64,000 nt of DNA. Source: Adineta vaga. Its lineage: Eukaryota; Rotifera. Below, one piece after another: positions 13,509 through 24,655 of the stretch. The translations under genes were made by a program, and so were the position numbers. The first letter of the stretch is position 1, and each line of letters starts with the position of its first letter. The DNA lies in contig CP075493.1 in assembly GCA_021613535.1 (NCBI GenBank), positions 1,550,001 through 1,614,000 of the forward strand, in the 5' to 3' direction. A model generated the notes under the pieces. The model made no database searches, had not been told where the DNA came from, and worked only from the letters and a program-made list of their open reading frames with translations.

Positions 13509-13983
13509 TTATTCGTCATCACCACCAGCAGCTCGATTTGCTGCTGCAACGCCTGGTGGTGTCGCATAGTTTGGTTTATTTCTAGATAAAAGAAGCAAAT
13601 GAGTAATTTAATGATCTCAGACAGAAACATGTCTACATACGGAAGTGATTCAGTATTTCCGAATCGATCACCGGTATCCATAGCAAGTGCACCAGCTCCA
13701 ACACCGAATCCAACACCACGAATACCAAATTTACGAGCATAACATTGTTTGCAAAATACATTACCTTCATGTTCAGCCATAGTCATTGCTTCTAACATTT
13801 TCTTGCAAAGACCTTTAGTAAAATTGAATATGACTATTTTTACTATCAATAAGAAAATGTAGACATACCACATCGATAACAAGTTTTATGCCACATTTTT
13901 CCAGCAGCTGGTATTGATTCAGCATGGAAAACAGCTTGATTGCATCGTGGACAACGATTAATTTCTTGATTTCCGAATGGCAT
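13509..13983 (-). CDS. Single-LIM CRP/muscle LIM protein
   Basis: Predicted 119 residues in three exons (13869-13983, 13641-13812, 13509-13581). One complete LIM domain is seen with zinc ligands C-x2-C, H-x2-C, C-x2-C and C-x2-C (CPRC, WHKTC, CGLCKK, CKQCYARKFG). It is followed directly by the glycine-rich segment typical of cysteine- and glycine-rich proteins (GIRGVGFGVGAGALAMDTGD). The CRP family binds alpha-actinin and actin and acts in muscle and cytoskeleton. Vertebrate CSRPs have two LIM domains; the one-LIM form resembles arthropod Mlp60A-type and CRIP proteins. The acceptor TTCTAG sits one base before the ATG. A donor at 14045-14046 suggests a non-coding exon at about 14047-14083, itself preceded by another TTGTAG acceptor. 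Confidence 0.9.
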
Positions 13984-15253
13984 TCTAGAAATAAAGATAT
14001 AATCAATATAAAATGACTCTTTCCATCATCCTATTATTCTACTTACATTAGTTTGACGTTTGTTACAATAGTTATAAATAAATCTACAAGTAAAACGTAT
14101 ATTCACAATGTACAAAGAAATTAAAAGTGCGGTTCTCTTTACACCACAAAGGTATCGTTAGTCTAATCTAATACATACAAATATGGTTTGGTAAGGAAAA
14201 GAACAAGATATATATATATAAGTTATCTTAAATTAGACAGAAAATAACCAAGTGGACACGTCAAGATCAACGAGGAAGAAAATTATTTGTACTGTATTAC
14301 TCATTATCCTTCGTTTTAGTTTGTGCGGTATATTAGATATTTATTTTCTATCTGAATAATAATGTCGAACGTCTAAAAATGACATCCAAAGATAAGCTAA
14401 AAGAAAAAAAAACTCTATCAACTTCTCTTCAGAAGGCGTTGAGTTTCTATTTAGGTAATAGATGAAAAGCTTGTCAATCAACAAAATATCGTTGATAATA
14501 TGTTGTTTGTCCTTTCTACCACTCAGTTTTATATATGTATTGACTAAATACAACCGAACATAGATCCCAAATAGAATATATGCGTTGGTGTTATTCTAAT
14601 CAAATTACTTTGAGACATATAATTTATTTGATGATACTATCTAATATCTGTAAGCAAAATAATGAATCATAAAAGAACAATAGAGACAATACATCGAACA
14701 GTTATTCCATGGTTCAAATAAGGAATGAGAGAGATTCATATATTAGCAAGGAGTACCAATCGATACGGAAAACATTACTATCTCATTTATAGATTACTAA
14801 ACTCCATCGATCTTAATAAATGAATCGGCAATAAGATGTCAGAATCATATGGATATATTATCTGATTAGACTATTTAATCTTACGAATTTCTTGTTTTTG
14901 TATGAATTTTACATTGTAACATGTATGTCAAGAAAATATATACAGCTTCACTTCATAATTGTCTACATTTGTTGCTTTTAGTCAAATAAGATAAAATCAA
15001 TTCAATCCTTTTCTTCTTTCTCAATCGAAATTATATTTCAGTTATTCATTTATTTGAATATATAGATATCTAATTATTGATAATTTTATGAAATTAGAAA
15101 AGAAAACAAATGAATCAAAATTTACACATAAATAGTTATGAAATAATGAAAACGAACACTGAAAATTAATGTGGAATATTTCAATGAAATGATAATGATT
15201 ACTATGTCTTTATCCAATTATTGTAAATAAATATGTTGTATCTTCTTAGAATC
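13984..15253. other. Intergenic, with 5'UTR exon of the LIM gene
   Basis: Apart from the probable non-coding exon of the LIM gene near 14047-14083, I see no gene. A 70-codon minus-strand frame at 14341-14553 is AT-biased and unsupported. Confidence 0.5.
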
Positions 15254-15801
15254 TTATTCGCAAATTCTTGCTAAACATAAGACTTCGAAATTATTTGTAA
15301 CACAATGTTCTTCACCACCCCAAGGTAAATAGGCGCAACTGTGCGTCGGTTCGAATTTACCACAGCATAAACCTCCTTGAAACTGAGCTCGACTGATATA
15401 GAGAGGACTTTGATGATCTCCTCCGGCTTGCAAGGCACCAGTTGGTAAATTATTTCCATGAGTAGGAACCCATTTTAATTCGTTTTGATTGGGATGTGTT
15501 AAAACTTGATAGATGGAAGATGATTGTTCTATGCCACCACAACCTGAATAAGCTTGTTTATATTGTGTTACAAGTTTTCCGGGAGCTAATTGTCCTTCTT
15601 TAGTAATAAATCGTGCAATATAATTTGTCTGACCATTAGCTTCTCGGCCACCAGGAACTGCATTTTGTGGAACTTCTCCATCTCTTGCTAAGACCCATAC
15701 TGCTTCCGTATCTTTATAATATGATCCTTGAATTCAATAAAAATATTAATAATAAAAACGAATAATAACTGAAGAGAAAACTTACTTGCAGACAAAGCCA
15801 T
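15254..15801 (-). CDS. DM9-repeat (DUF3421) protein
   Basis: Predicted 162 residues from a 16-nt first exon (15786-15801) and one large exon (15254-15726). The C-terminal half has the DM9 hallmarks: WVPTHGNNLPTGALQAGGD, then SPLYISRAQFQGGLCCGKF, then a conserved CAYLPWGGEEH and a terminal FEVLC. The N-terminal half carries a second, more diverged copy (AVWVLARDGEVPQNAVPGG with YIARFITKEGQLAPGKLV). Two tandem DM9 units are the usual build of the family. In molluscs and insects these proteins act as cytosolic or secreted mannose-binding lectins or pathogen-responsive factors. No signal peptide is visible. The role here is inferred from family. A MITE lies about 180 bp upstream. Confidence 0.88.
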
Positions 15802-15982
15802 GGATGTTTACAACAAAATAATCTTTTTTCACTATTGAATGTTCTTTTTCGTAGCTTTTTATCTAACAATTTATAGACAAACAAATATCATCCGTCCGTC
15901 AGGACGTACATCTGTGACGTCATATTGTCTTCTTTTTTCTTTCTATTATTGGTCATTCTTCCTAGTTGTTCTTTGTGCATAT

Positions 15983-16373
15983 CAGGACTCCGCATGGAAT
16001 GGAATAATCCCATCCCATGGAATGTTTTTTGAAAAAATTTGGTTCCATCCCATTCCATGAGACAAAAAATTCTGAAGACCATTTTGCTGCATTGGACAAC
16101 AACAACAATATTTGCAAACATCCCATCTCATCCCATGAGACGAACTTTTCTTTGAAAACTCTCTTCAAAACATAAGTTTAATATTATAGATGTTTCTTGT
16201 AACCATTCAACTGAGAGAACTAGAGAAAAAAAAGTTTTCAAAATATTCCTTGAATGGTTGCGAGACACCACTAGTAGTTGATGATAAAAGGAACGAATGA
16301 ACAAAAGTTATATTTAAACTCATGGGATAGGGTGGTGTAAAAAACGTTTTTTTTTGTCCCATGCGGAGCCCTG
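15983..16373. mobile_element. Non-autonomous hAT-like MITE
   Basis: A 391-bp element bounded by terminal inverted repeats: left end CAGGACTCCGCATGGAAT, right end reverse complement CAGGGCTCCGCATGGGAC, 15 of 18 identical. It is flanked by an 8-bp target duplication with one mismatch (GTGCATAT at 15975-15982, GTACATAT at 16374-16381). The 8-bp duplication and CAGGG-type termini are characteristic of the hAT superfamily. The interior has several copies of ATCCCAT/CCATGAG in both orientations near both ends, which look like transposase-binding subterminal repeats. There is no coding capacity. It lies between the DM9 gene and the 3' end of TXNDC17. Termini and duplication are seen directly; superfamily is inferred. 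Confidence 0.82.
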
Positions 16374-16594
16374 GTACATATCATTTGCATTCAGATTATT
16401 CGTCAACAGACAGTAAATATCTCCAGTGTACAAAAAATGAATAAATATAAGGAATCTAGTTAGTGTAAACTTTTATTGATGTTTTTTTCTCTTCAAATCA
16501 AATGACTAACAAAAAAAGTAAATTAGTAAATCACATATAAAAAGAATCAAGATGTATAGTATAAGAAGTCATTAATATTATCAAGAATTTTGGT

Positions 16595-17190
16595 TTAATC
16601 TTCTTCTAAAAGTATTTTAACTGTTTCCGAATCGAGTAATTCACGTTCAACAAGACGTTTTGACTAAACAGATAGAATTTTTCGTTTAATTTGTGTATAG
16701 AAACAATAATTTCATTACCGTTCCCCATTCGATTAAAGTTGGAATGTCAGTAAGACGAACTTGAGGATCCTTTCGGAATGGACAATTTGGATCTTTCCAA
16801 CTAAAAAAAAAGTAAAAATGTCAAGTTAAATATATCATTCAAATTTTCATATCCTTGAATATAAAAACAGTAGATTGTTCACATGGGAACTGAACACCAG
16901 TATTCCTTCATACCTTGATCGATCACCAACAGAACATTCAATAAAAACTCCATTCGATGGCAATGATGATTTTACTGCTTCTTCAATTGGTTTTTCTGCT
17001 GCGACACAATCCGGACACCTGCAATAGAAAGATATATCATAACCTATGTCTCAAATGTCTTCCCTTACCAACTATGTCCTTCATCGTTTTTTGTTCCACA
17101 AAATAGTACAAAAATCCTTTTATCTTTATCATATTTTTCCACTGTACTTTTTAATTCATCAAAACCTGTTATCGATACTTTTGAAGTCAT
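16595..17190 (-). CDS. TXNDC17: Thioredoxin domain-containing protein 17 (TRP14)
   Basis: Small cytosolic thioredoxin-like oxidoreductase that reduces L-cystine and regulates TNF signalling. The protein begins MTSKVSITGFDELKSTVEKY, and the redox site reads W-CPDC, as in TRP14 rather than the CGPC of classic thioredoxin. The active-site Trp codon is split by an intron. Further family blocks are YWKDPNCPFRKDP-like sequence, the cis-Pro segment DIPTLIEWGT and the tail KRLVERELLDSETVKILLEED. Four exons with short introns are seen; stop TAA is at 16595-16597. The ATG at 17190 is immediately preceded by TTTTGTAG, and the HDAC11 stop is only 91 bp upstream on the same strand. This makes it the probable downstream cistron of an operon. 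Confidence 0.93.
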
Positions 17191-17211
17191 CTACAAAACA
17201 AAACAAAAAAA
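17191..17211 (-). promoter_or_regulatory. Trans-splice acceptor abutting TXNDC17 ATG
   Basis: On the minus strand, a T-rich tract broken only by G ends in TTTTGTAG directly against the ATG. It lies inside the 91-bp spacer after the HDAC11 stop. No AATAAA is seen in the spacer. The arrangement is typical of a spliced-leader acceptor for a downstream cistron. Confidence 0.6.
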
Positions 17212-17281
17212 GAAGAACATCTGAAATATTTTCATATAGAACAAATAATGAGATTATTCAAAAATATAAAAACAAATTTGA

Positions 17282-18585
17282 TTAACATGAGATTAATTTT
17301 TTCGTATGTAAATTTAAAATTGAATCAGCAATAATTCGTGCATTCGTTCGTTGATATCCACCGGAAGTACACATAACAATAGGAATTTGTTTATCACGAA
17401 TACATTTAGAAAAAACAATTTCATCACGAATTATTACACCCTAAAGAAAACAAGATGATTCTTTCGAAAAAACAAAAGTGAAAATTTTCTATATACTTCA
17501 GATGTTATATCAAGATTTCCAAGCGGATCATCTTCAAGAATATCCGTTCCTGCATTATAAACAACAAAATCTGGTTGAAATTCATTAAGAGATTTTTCCA
17601 AATTGATATGTAACAAACGAAGATATGTTTTATCATTCGTATGACTTTCCAATTCAATTTTACATTTAATCGCAGTTTTTGCATAACGATCACGTGGATA
17701 AATCTGACTATTATACATATCCATAATAAATACTCTGTCATCATCCATAAAATCACGTTCATGTCCGTTACCCTACGAGAAAAATCATCTAGTTTCAGTT
17801 ATTATTTCTTTTATTTCAAAAATATTCTTCTTACTTGATGAGCATCTAAATCAACAATGAGAACTTTCTTCACTCGATCAAAATAATAAATAAAGAGATT
17901 CTTGATGAGTAATGTCAAATCAGCATAAGCACAAAAACCACCACCTTGATCGGATGAACAATGATGAAAACCTCCACCTACATTGATGGCCCATCCACGT
18001 TCTAATGCTAGTTTTCCTGCCTGAAATGTATGACATAGAATTATAATTCATTTCATAAAGTAATATTTACAAGAATAGTTCCACCTGTTTGATACCGTAA
18101 TGGTTTAAGAACTCGCCATTGAACAAGAAAATTTGGTAACATAGCAATTGGTGCAACTTCAAGAACACGTGCTACGTTTATACTCCATTTTAACCTTGAT
18201 AGATAACGTCTTGTATGAACAACCAGTAAATCTTCTTCACTCGCTTCATTCGGTCGTACGATTGTATCATTCGTAATCATTTTCGCATCTAATAAACGAA
18301 AATATATCGTGAAACGATCTGTGATAGTAAATAAAACTATACATACTTCGAAGAAAATGAATAATTGATCCCCATTTTGATGAATCAAATGGATGAAGTT
18401 TTTCCATACCAAGAAAACCAATATTATAATTTTTACAATAAATAATAGGCCATTGATTAGATTGAATATCTTTGTACAAGAAAGTTCTATCACAGCAAAG
18501 AGAAAACTTTGAGATAATACATTTTCGAAGATTATAATCCATACTTTGAAGTTGAAGTTGGGTTTTCAATTAAAGAAGAAGTCAT
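17282..18585 (-). CDS. HDAC11: Histone deacetylase 11 (class IV HDAC)
   Basis: Zinc-dependent deacylase; HDAC11 is chiefly a lysine defatty-acylase. Class IV motifs read along the exons: FLGMEKLHPFDSSKWG, EASEEDLLVVHTRRYLS, LPNFLVQWRVLKPLRYQTGG, then the catalytic block GGGFHHCSSDQGGGFCAYAD and the zinc site DLDAHQGNGHERDF. VVYNAGTDILEDDPLG and TSGGYQRTNARIIADSI follow. The active-site His pair and zinc-binding Asp/His are intact. I prefer the ATG at 18585 with a 58-bp first intron (18487-18544), giving MTSSLIENPTSTSKTFLYKD and aligning with the human N-terminus. An unspliced alternative starts at 18542. Stop TAA is at 17282-17284. It is the upstream member of a tight same-strand pair with TXNDC17. 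Confidence 0.95.
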
Positions 18586-19753
18586 TATATACACTAAATT
18601 TTAGAAAATGACTCGTAGTTTCGTTTTACATTCTATAAATAAATTATACTGTATTAACAATCTCAAAATATTGTAAATATTCACTTTCACTTAATCTTTT
18701 GAGAGGTACTTGATAAGTTTTCTTCTTTTTTTTAAAATTTTTTATTATAGGCTGCAAATAGAACTAATGACCATTTATTTTATAGCGGCATCTTTAACTA
18801 TATTCAAACTCGAAAACGATAAGCAAAACTGTGTGATGTCGCTGATGCCATCGGCTTAAGTATACGTTTTTTCAATACGAGGAGGGATGATCTTAAGTTA
18901 GATCTGACAGTTTTTAAAGGTTTAAAAAAATATTCAGCAGTCAAGCGTTCATTGATACGGTCGGTTAAATGACGGTTTGAATCAGATCGTGTACTACAGT
19001 TCTTTTTTATCGTGTTGTCTGTGATGATTTGCTGAAGTCGTTTGAAGTACTACGATTATGTTTTATTTTCGGTATTTGTATATTGCTTTTCTGATCTTTC
19101 GCTATTAATTTCAATTTTATCTTACTTCCTTTTCGAAATGAGACAATTCATCGTTCATAGAATGTATACAACACAATTGGAGAAGTGAAAATCAAAATAA
19201 TGTAATACACTTACTACTTATTATATAAAAGAGGAATATATGTATAGAAACATATACACGACAAAGTAGGAATAAACATCTATTGATCTCTATTGGTCTC
19301 TTTAAACGATAGTCTAATGAGTAAAATATATAAAAATGCAGATAAAGACTTTAAAATATGAGCTTTTTCACATAAGTAAGAAGATTTCAAAGAAAGATAG
19401 TATTCACACTGAAATCAATATAACATTGATCGTTCCGTATAAATCTCTCCTTTGAATGAAATCAATCTAACTAAATTTATTATAAAATCCAGTTTGTTTT
19501 ATCATTGAATTTTTTCGATATATTTCAACTTGAATAAATCCACATGTTTAAAACACACTCAATACTTATAATAACATTCTTGCTTAATAATTGATATGCA
19601 TGATTGATTACGCATATTCACTATCTATTGTGCGCGAGATATATAAATCATATCGATGAATGAAATATGACATATCCATAGAGCAAATACATAATAAGAT
19701 TCAACGTCATTATTTGTGCAATTTCAGATAAGAAATTTCTTCAACTAGATCAA
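18586..19753. other. Divergent intergenic region HDAC11/ZNF706
   Basis: A 1.2-kb AT-rich spacer between two divergent genes, so promoters of both should lie here. No gene, clear TATA box or repeat family was recognised. Confidence 0.5.
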
Positions 19754-20074
19754 ATGGCTCGAGGACATCAAAAAGAATTATCTCGTCAACGTAATGAAAA
19801 AGGCAACAATTCAAATAAACCAACGACACAAAAAGGCACTGCTGGTATACATATTCTATCTTTTTTAAGAATATTTCAATCACTCATCTCTTTCTAGCTG
19901 CTAGTTTAACTTATCAATGCTCTATTTGTAAAGTAAGAATTTAGGTAATTTGTTTATTTCTTTGAAAAACAAACTTTCCTTTAGACTCAAATGGGAGATC
20001 CTAAAACGTATAAATCACATTTTGAAAGTAAACATCCAAAAAATGAATTACCAGCTGAATTAAAAGATGTCTAA
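19754..20074 (+). CDS. ZNF706: ZNF706 homologue, small C2H2 zinc-finger protein
   Basis: Predicted 71 residues in three exons (19754-19844, 19898-19932, 19985-20074). It starts MARGHQKELSRQRN, like the MARGQQK start of ZNF706. A single C2H2 finger is seen as YQCSICKTQMGDPKTYKSHFESKHPKN, with ligands C-x2-C and H-x4-H. The end PAELKDV matches the family's PPELADV-like end. Length is close to the human protein (76). ZNF706 is a conserved nuclear protein that represses Klf4 in mammalian stem cells; its general biochemical role is unclear. AATAAA-type signals follow within 80 bp of the stop. Confidence 0.93.
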
Positions 20075-20527
20075 ATGCTATTTGAAGAAAAGATTGTTCT
20101 TATCAAACATTTTCTTTTCGCTCATATTTTTAAAATACTATATTCAAATAAATTAAATCAATAAATAATTCCGATGAAAAATGACAGTTTTTTTTCTCCT
20201 CATCAAATGAATATGACAAAAACGTTTTTATTTCAATGATAAATATATATAAATTCTATGTTTTTCTTTCTTTTCTCTCTATTTGACATTGAAATCTCTT
20301 CTTTATTTAACGATCTACCTCTCAGAATAAAGAACGATAGCATAAAGTAAGATAATCACCAAGATACGAGCAAGTTATAAACACAAACACATCCGGTGAA
20401 AGAATATAACATCAAGCATTTTCAAGAAAAAAAGAAGAAGGTATGTTTTCGTTTTGTCTTTCATATTCATTGATTTATTTATTTCTAATTTCAGGACAAT
20501 CAAAAACAGACATTGTCAGTACAAAGA
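20075..20527. other. Short intergenic region
   Basis: Contains the ZNF706 3' flank and the 5' flank of the next gene. An intron-like GTATGTTTT...TTTCAG block near 20441-20494 suggests a spliced non-coding leader exon for the next gene. Confidence 0.4.
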
Positions 20528-21408
20528 ATGAGTCGTGTATGTACACTATGATTATACGGGAGGAAAAAAAAACGAAGAGAATTCTGCTTTTTGTTTTTAG
20601 TCTCGAGATTTAGTGACTGCATATTATAATCGTGATACGTCAATACATAAGCCAGGTGTTATACCAAGATCATCTCGTATAGTTTCTCCAATAACATCGA
20701 ATCGTCATAAATATGAAATAAAACAACGAATATGGCCAAAGAAAACTGTTGAATCTTGGTTTGCAAATCATTCTCAAGATGGTATAGGTTTATTGATGAA
20801 AAATAAATCATCTAAATTTCTTGTTATAGAACGTCGAGCAGTGTATAGTTTTCTTGATACACTTAATCAAGCGGATAATACAAATGGAAAAGATCAACAA
20901 CGTCAAAGATCACCCTCATTTCGTCGATTGAATACAAATACAGATCGAAGGTTACAACAACGTCGTCTATCACATGATAGTCGAACATCAAAACGTGATC
21001 TTGATGAAGTTTTAGAATCATTAGAAAAGTTTGATTTTCTTCAATAGAAAAGAATAAAACATAATTGATTCAATTAAATCTACTTTTAGTTTTCATGTAT
21101 CATCATCCACAAAAGAAAAAGCTAATCAAGCAACAACCACTTCTTCTACTGTTCAATTTCCTGATGTAAATGGTGCAAAAACTGATTCAGTTCGTCCAGC
21201 AACAACAACAACAACAACAGGTGCAAATAATACATCAGATGTGAATGATAAAGCATCTCGACGTTATCTTTCTCAAACATGGCGTGTAATTAATCCACGC
21301 GATGATGTTGAACAAAATGTTCGTCCTGATATGAATACATCATCATTTTTTAATTATACAAAGAAATCCTATCCCGAATATTTTTTTATTCATCCAGATT
21401 GGTATTAG
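20528..21408 (+). CDS. Unrecognised basic protein, three exons
   Basis: Predicted 251 residues from exons 20528-20536 (only nine bases, MSR), 20601-21028 and 21090-21408. The second intron has a weak GTTTGA donor, but the frame continues cleanly. The N-terminal 90 residues look ordered, with SRDLVTAYYNRDTSIHKPGV and KQRIWPKKTVESWFANH. The middle is a low-complexity Arg/Gln/Ser and Thr-rich stretch. The C-terminus is aromatic (NYTKKSYPEYFFIHPDWY). There is no signal peptide or membrane segment. The small, aromatic and basic build would suit a cilium or microtubule-associated protein, but that is only an impression. The family is not recognised. Confidence 0.65.
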
Positions 21409-21573
21409 ATTTTTCTGTTATTTATTATTTAAAAAGAATTCTGTTGATTGCATGACAATATAAATTCTTTTTTTGGACGTCTTTTTTTTTGTTTTCTGTA
21501 ACAACAAAAGAAAATGAAGAATATTCCAGAAAATAAACAAAAATAAAGTTCATTTTTACAACAAAAAACAACG

Positions 21574-24500
21574 CTATGGACAACATTGAACATGACAACC
21601 ATAATTAATAACCGTTCGTTTTACTGAATCATTTTGAATATGATTTTTATGTTTGAAATTTTCAAATCGATTATTCATTACTAATGGTTGTGAATGTTTA
21701 ATTCGTTCTTTTTGATAATCATATTGATTTGGAAATCGTTTTCGATATTGTACATGTCGTAAATCATTTCGTTTCTGTTGACGATGATGTGAAAGAATTG
21801 TCCATGGACAAATACATCCAAATGAATGTGAAAATTCTTGACGAGCCTGCTTATTAAGCGTAAAATAGAATATAAAGCTAAAACACATTGATGTCATTGA
21901 TAATAAATATAAAGAATAATTCATCAATACAAATCGACGTAAATTACTTGCAACATTCATTAGTGAAGATGTTTCATTGAATGAGGATAAAGATGTCTTT
22001 TGATTATATTGATAGATTCGATACCATGTATAAAGATTATGTGGTCCCCAACATAAAACATAAAATGATAATAATAAAACCAGTAATATGACTGTACGAT
22101 TAGCATTAGCAGTTGCTTGACAATTGATTTTATAGAGAACTGTTGGTGGACTAATTGATGTTGGACTTGTTGGTTCGGCAGATGATCGACTTGATTGAGA
22201 TGAATTACATGTACTATTTGGATTATAATTGGCTATCACTGATTGAGCTGCAGCCATTGTTGATGCTGTCATTGCTGTTGATGAAGCAATTGGTGCACGA
22301 TTCATTAAAATCAAACGTTGATAAGAGGAATTTTGTGGAGATAAAAGTACTTGATCTTGTAATTCATCAACATGTTTATTTGAACGTCGTTTCAATTGAG
22401 ATTCCACTAGATTTTGACGTTTCATTGGTAAAATATATGCTGTTCGAGTTAGATAACGTTGATTATGTCTTGAACGTATAAAATAAACTAATTTTGCATG
22501 AAGAAAAAATGAAAGTAAAATTGGTAAGATATAAAATGATATTAATAAAGTTATTAAAATTTCATGCGTATAATGTACAATGCATGCTTCTCTTGTTAAT
22601 GTTCGGAAATAAATCTTCGCATGCAAACAATTACATATTGCCAATGGTAAACTACATAAAAGTGGTAAAAATAAAAGAATTAAAGAACCAGATTTTGTTG
22701 AAACATATCGACACCATTTCGACCAGGATGAACGATTTGATGATGTATGTCCATGAATATAAACAAATCGATCAAATGCACCTATAATAAAATAGATTTT
22801 GTTTGAATTCATGACATTCTAAGAATTGAATCTATTCAAAAGCATGCATGTCAATTTAATGGCACTTTAGATGAATTATAACAGATTCTTCTGTCTAATT
22901 TATAGAGAACTACTTTCTATTGTATATGTTTAAGTATTAGTATTATGATCTTGAGACATATTAACCTAGTTTTGAAGATATCCACGTTCAAACCGTTTTA
23001 GATTTGTCATGATGATATTTCAATATCTGACATATGAAATATGTTGATTCCTACTTTAATAGGAGAAGAACAAAAATTTCATTCTACAATCTACATCTAA
23101 CATTTCATAATTGATAATTATGAAATAATTTATCGCTTTATAATTTTGTGCAACATCATATTCTAACTATATAATTTTCAAATGAGCTGCGCGTATAGTT
23201 TTATCAATGACAATATATAAGTAGAAAAGTAATAATATATACGCAATAGTATAAGTACGTTTTTCCGAAGAACATTTCTTTTTCAATATCATGAGTACTT
23301 ATATTTAATGAGGAAGTAAGTTAGATCTAATCGAGCATAGGATCCTTTCTTATAAATCTCAATGAGTCTTCTAAATGAAAGATACATTTACATTCTCACT
23401 CTTGAAAAGGGTGGGACGAAGTCCTTAGGGTTCAAATAACGATGAAGATTTCTATATGTTAGAAGTTCTCTACTGCTAGTTTATCCTTCATTATAATCTC
23501 TACAGAGTAGAATTATTCATGTAAAAAAAAGCGATCGTCTCACGGAAAAATTTTACTAATCAAGACAGACTATTATGGCCTTTGATGTCTTTCTATCGTG
23601 TAGAAAAATAATTCAAAGTTTTCAATTGAATATAGTGATTATGTCATGACACTCTTTCCAAGTGAACTGTTGTAAGTTTACATGTCAAATTGCATCAGAA
23701 AAAAACTTCTGGAATTCGGATAAAGGTTAAAAAAAACAGAAGATTAAATGGTTTAGTTCTTTTTTTGACATCTGTACTCATCTTATAAAAGAACAGATAT
23801 TTGTAGATTAATTAAAAGGAAAGAAAAACAAATTTCTATAACAGATAATTATCGAACGCAATTCGTCTATATTCTTTTTTGTATATGCAATAGTATTTTA
23901 ATAAATCATCAAGAATTCATTGAATAAATAATAAACTATCTGAATAATTCTTTTATCATTCGAAATAGAATTGATAATGTTTACAACTTACCTAATAGAT
24001 GGTAGAAAATAATACATGATGAAAAAAACGATTCAGAAAATGTATGAAAATAACATAACCATTTTTCTGTAAATGAATCGGCTAGAAATCGATAAATTTC
24101 TGTCGGAGAACCGATTAAAACCAAACAAAGTTCACCTTAGGAAAAAAAACCGAAATAGAAGTTTCAAAGACAAAAAAAAAGTCTAATCGATATCTTACTT
24201 AATGCCAGACATAAAACGATTCGATCGGTTTGAAGAAGACGTAAACGTTTTGAATAAAGAACTTTTGCTAAACATAAATTTCCCGTAATCGATATAAATG
24301 AAACAATACCAATAAGAATAACAAATATAATTAATGATTTCGAATATTTTTTCATATCCGTCAGTGGCATTTGATTTTCGCTTGTTAAATTACCCATATT
24401 TTCATGAGAGAGAGATTTAAAATATTCTAAACAATCATTGTAATTTTTTGGTATAGGCATTGAAACACCAGCGAAAAGATCCTGCATTGAATTTAGTATA

Positions 24501-24655
24501 AAATCGGATCTATTCGAGGGTGAATGATTTGTATTTGATGGAAAAAGTTTTTCACAATGTATCATGATTAATGATGTGTATGTTGTAAAAACTGAAGAAT
24601 CGTCGGTAAATGTTGTTGGTAAACGTTTTTTTTCTACCATTCTAAAGTACTTCAT
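21574..24655 (-). CDS. Divergent rhodopsin-like GPCR, 7TM
   Basis: About 602 residues from three exons: 24199-24655, 23992-24135 and 21574-22781. TM1 is in SLIIFVILIGIVSFISITGN, keeping the GN motif. TM2 is around TDRIVLCLALSELCLVLIG. TM3 ends in AFDRFVYIHG, so the DRY motif is DRF. TM4 and TM5 follow, with a Cys in the second extracellular loop. TM6 has the class A CWGPHN motif. TM7 ends SFIFYFTLN, where NPxxY is not preserved. A long Ser/Thr-rich third intracellular loop (about 120 residues) separates TM5 and TM6. The extracellular N-terminus has NxS/T sites. A peptide receptor is most likely, ligand unknown. A second ATG at 24640 lies just after a CTTTAG, so it may be the true start. The second intron (22782-23991) is 1.2 kb, very long for this window. 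Confidence 0.82.

Noticed and set aside
14341-14553. 70-codon minus-strand frame
   Set aside because: Random-looking hydrophobic and Lys-rich content, no start context or continuation.
18542-18569. HDAC11 start at a TTG codon upstream of 18542
   Set aside because: TTG initiation is not expected in animals; the spliced ATG at 18585 gives a better N-terminus.
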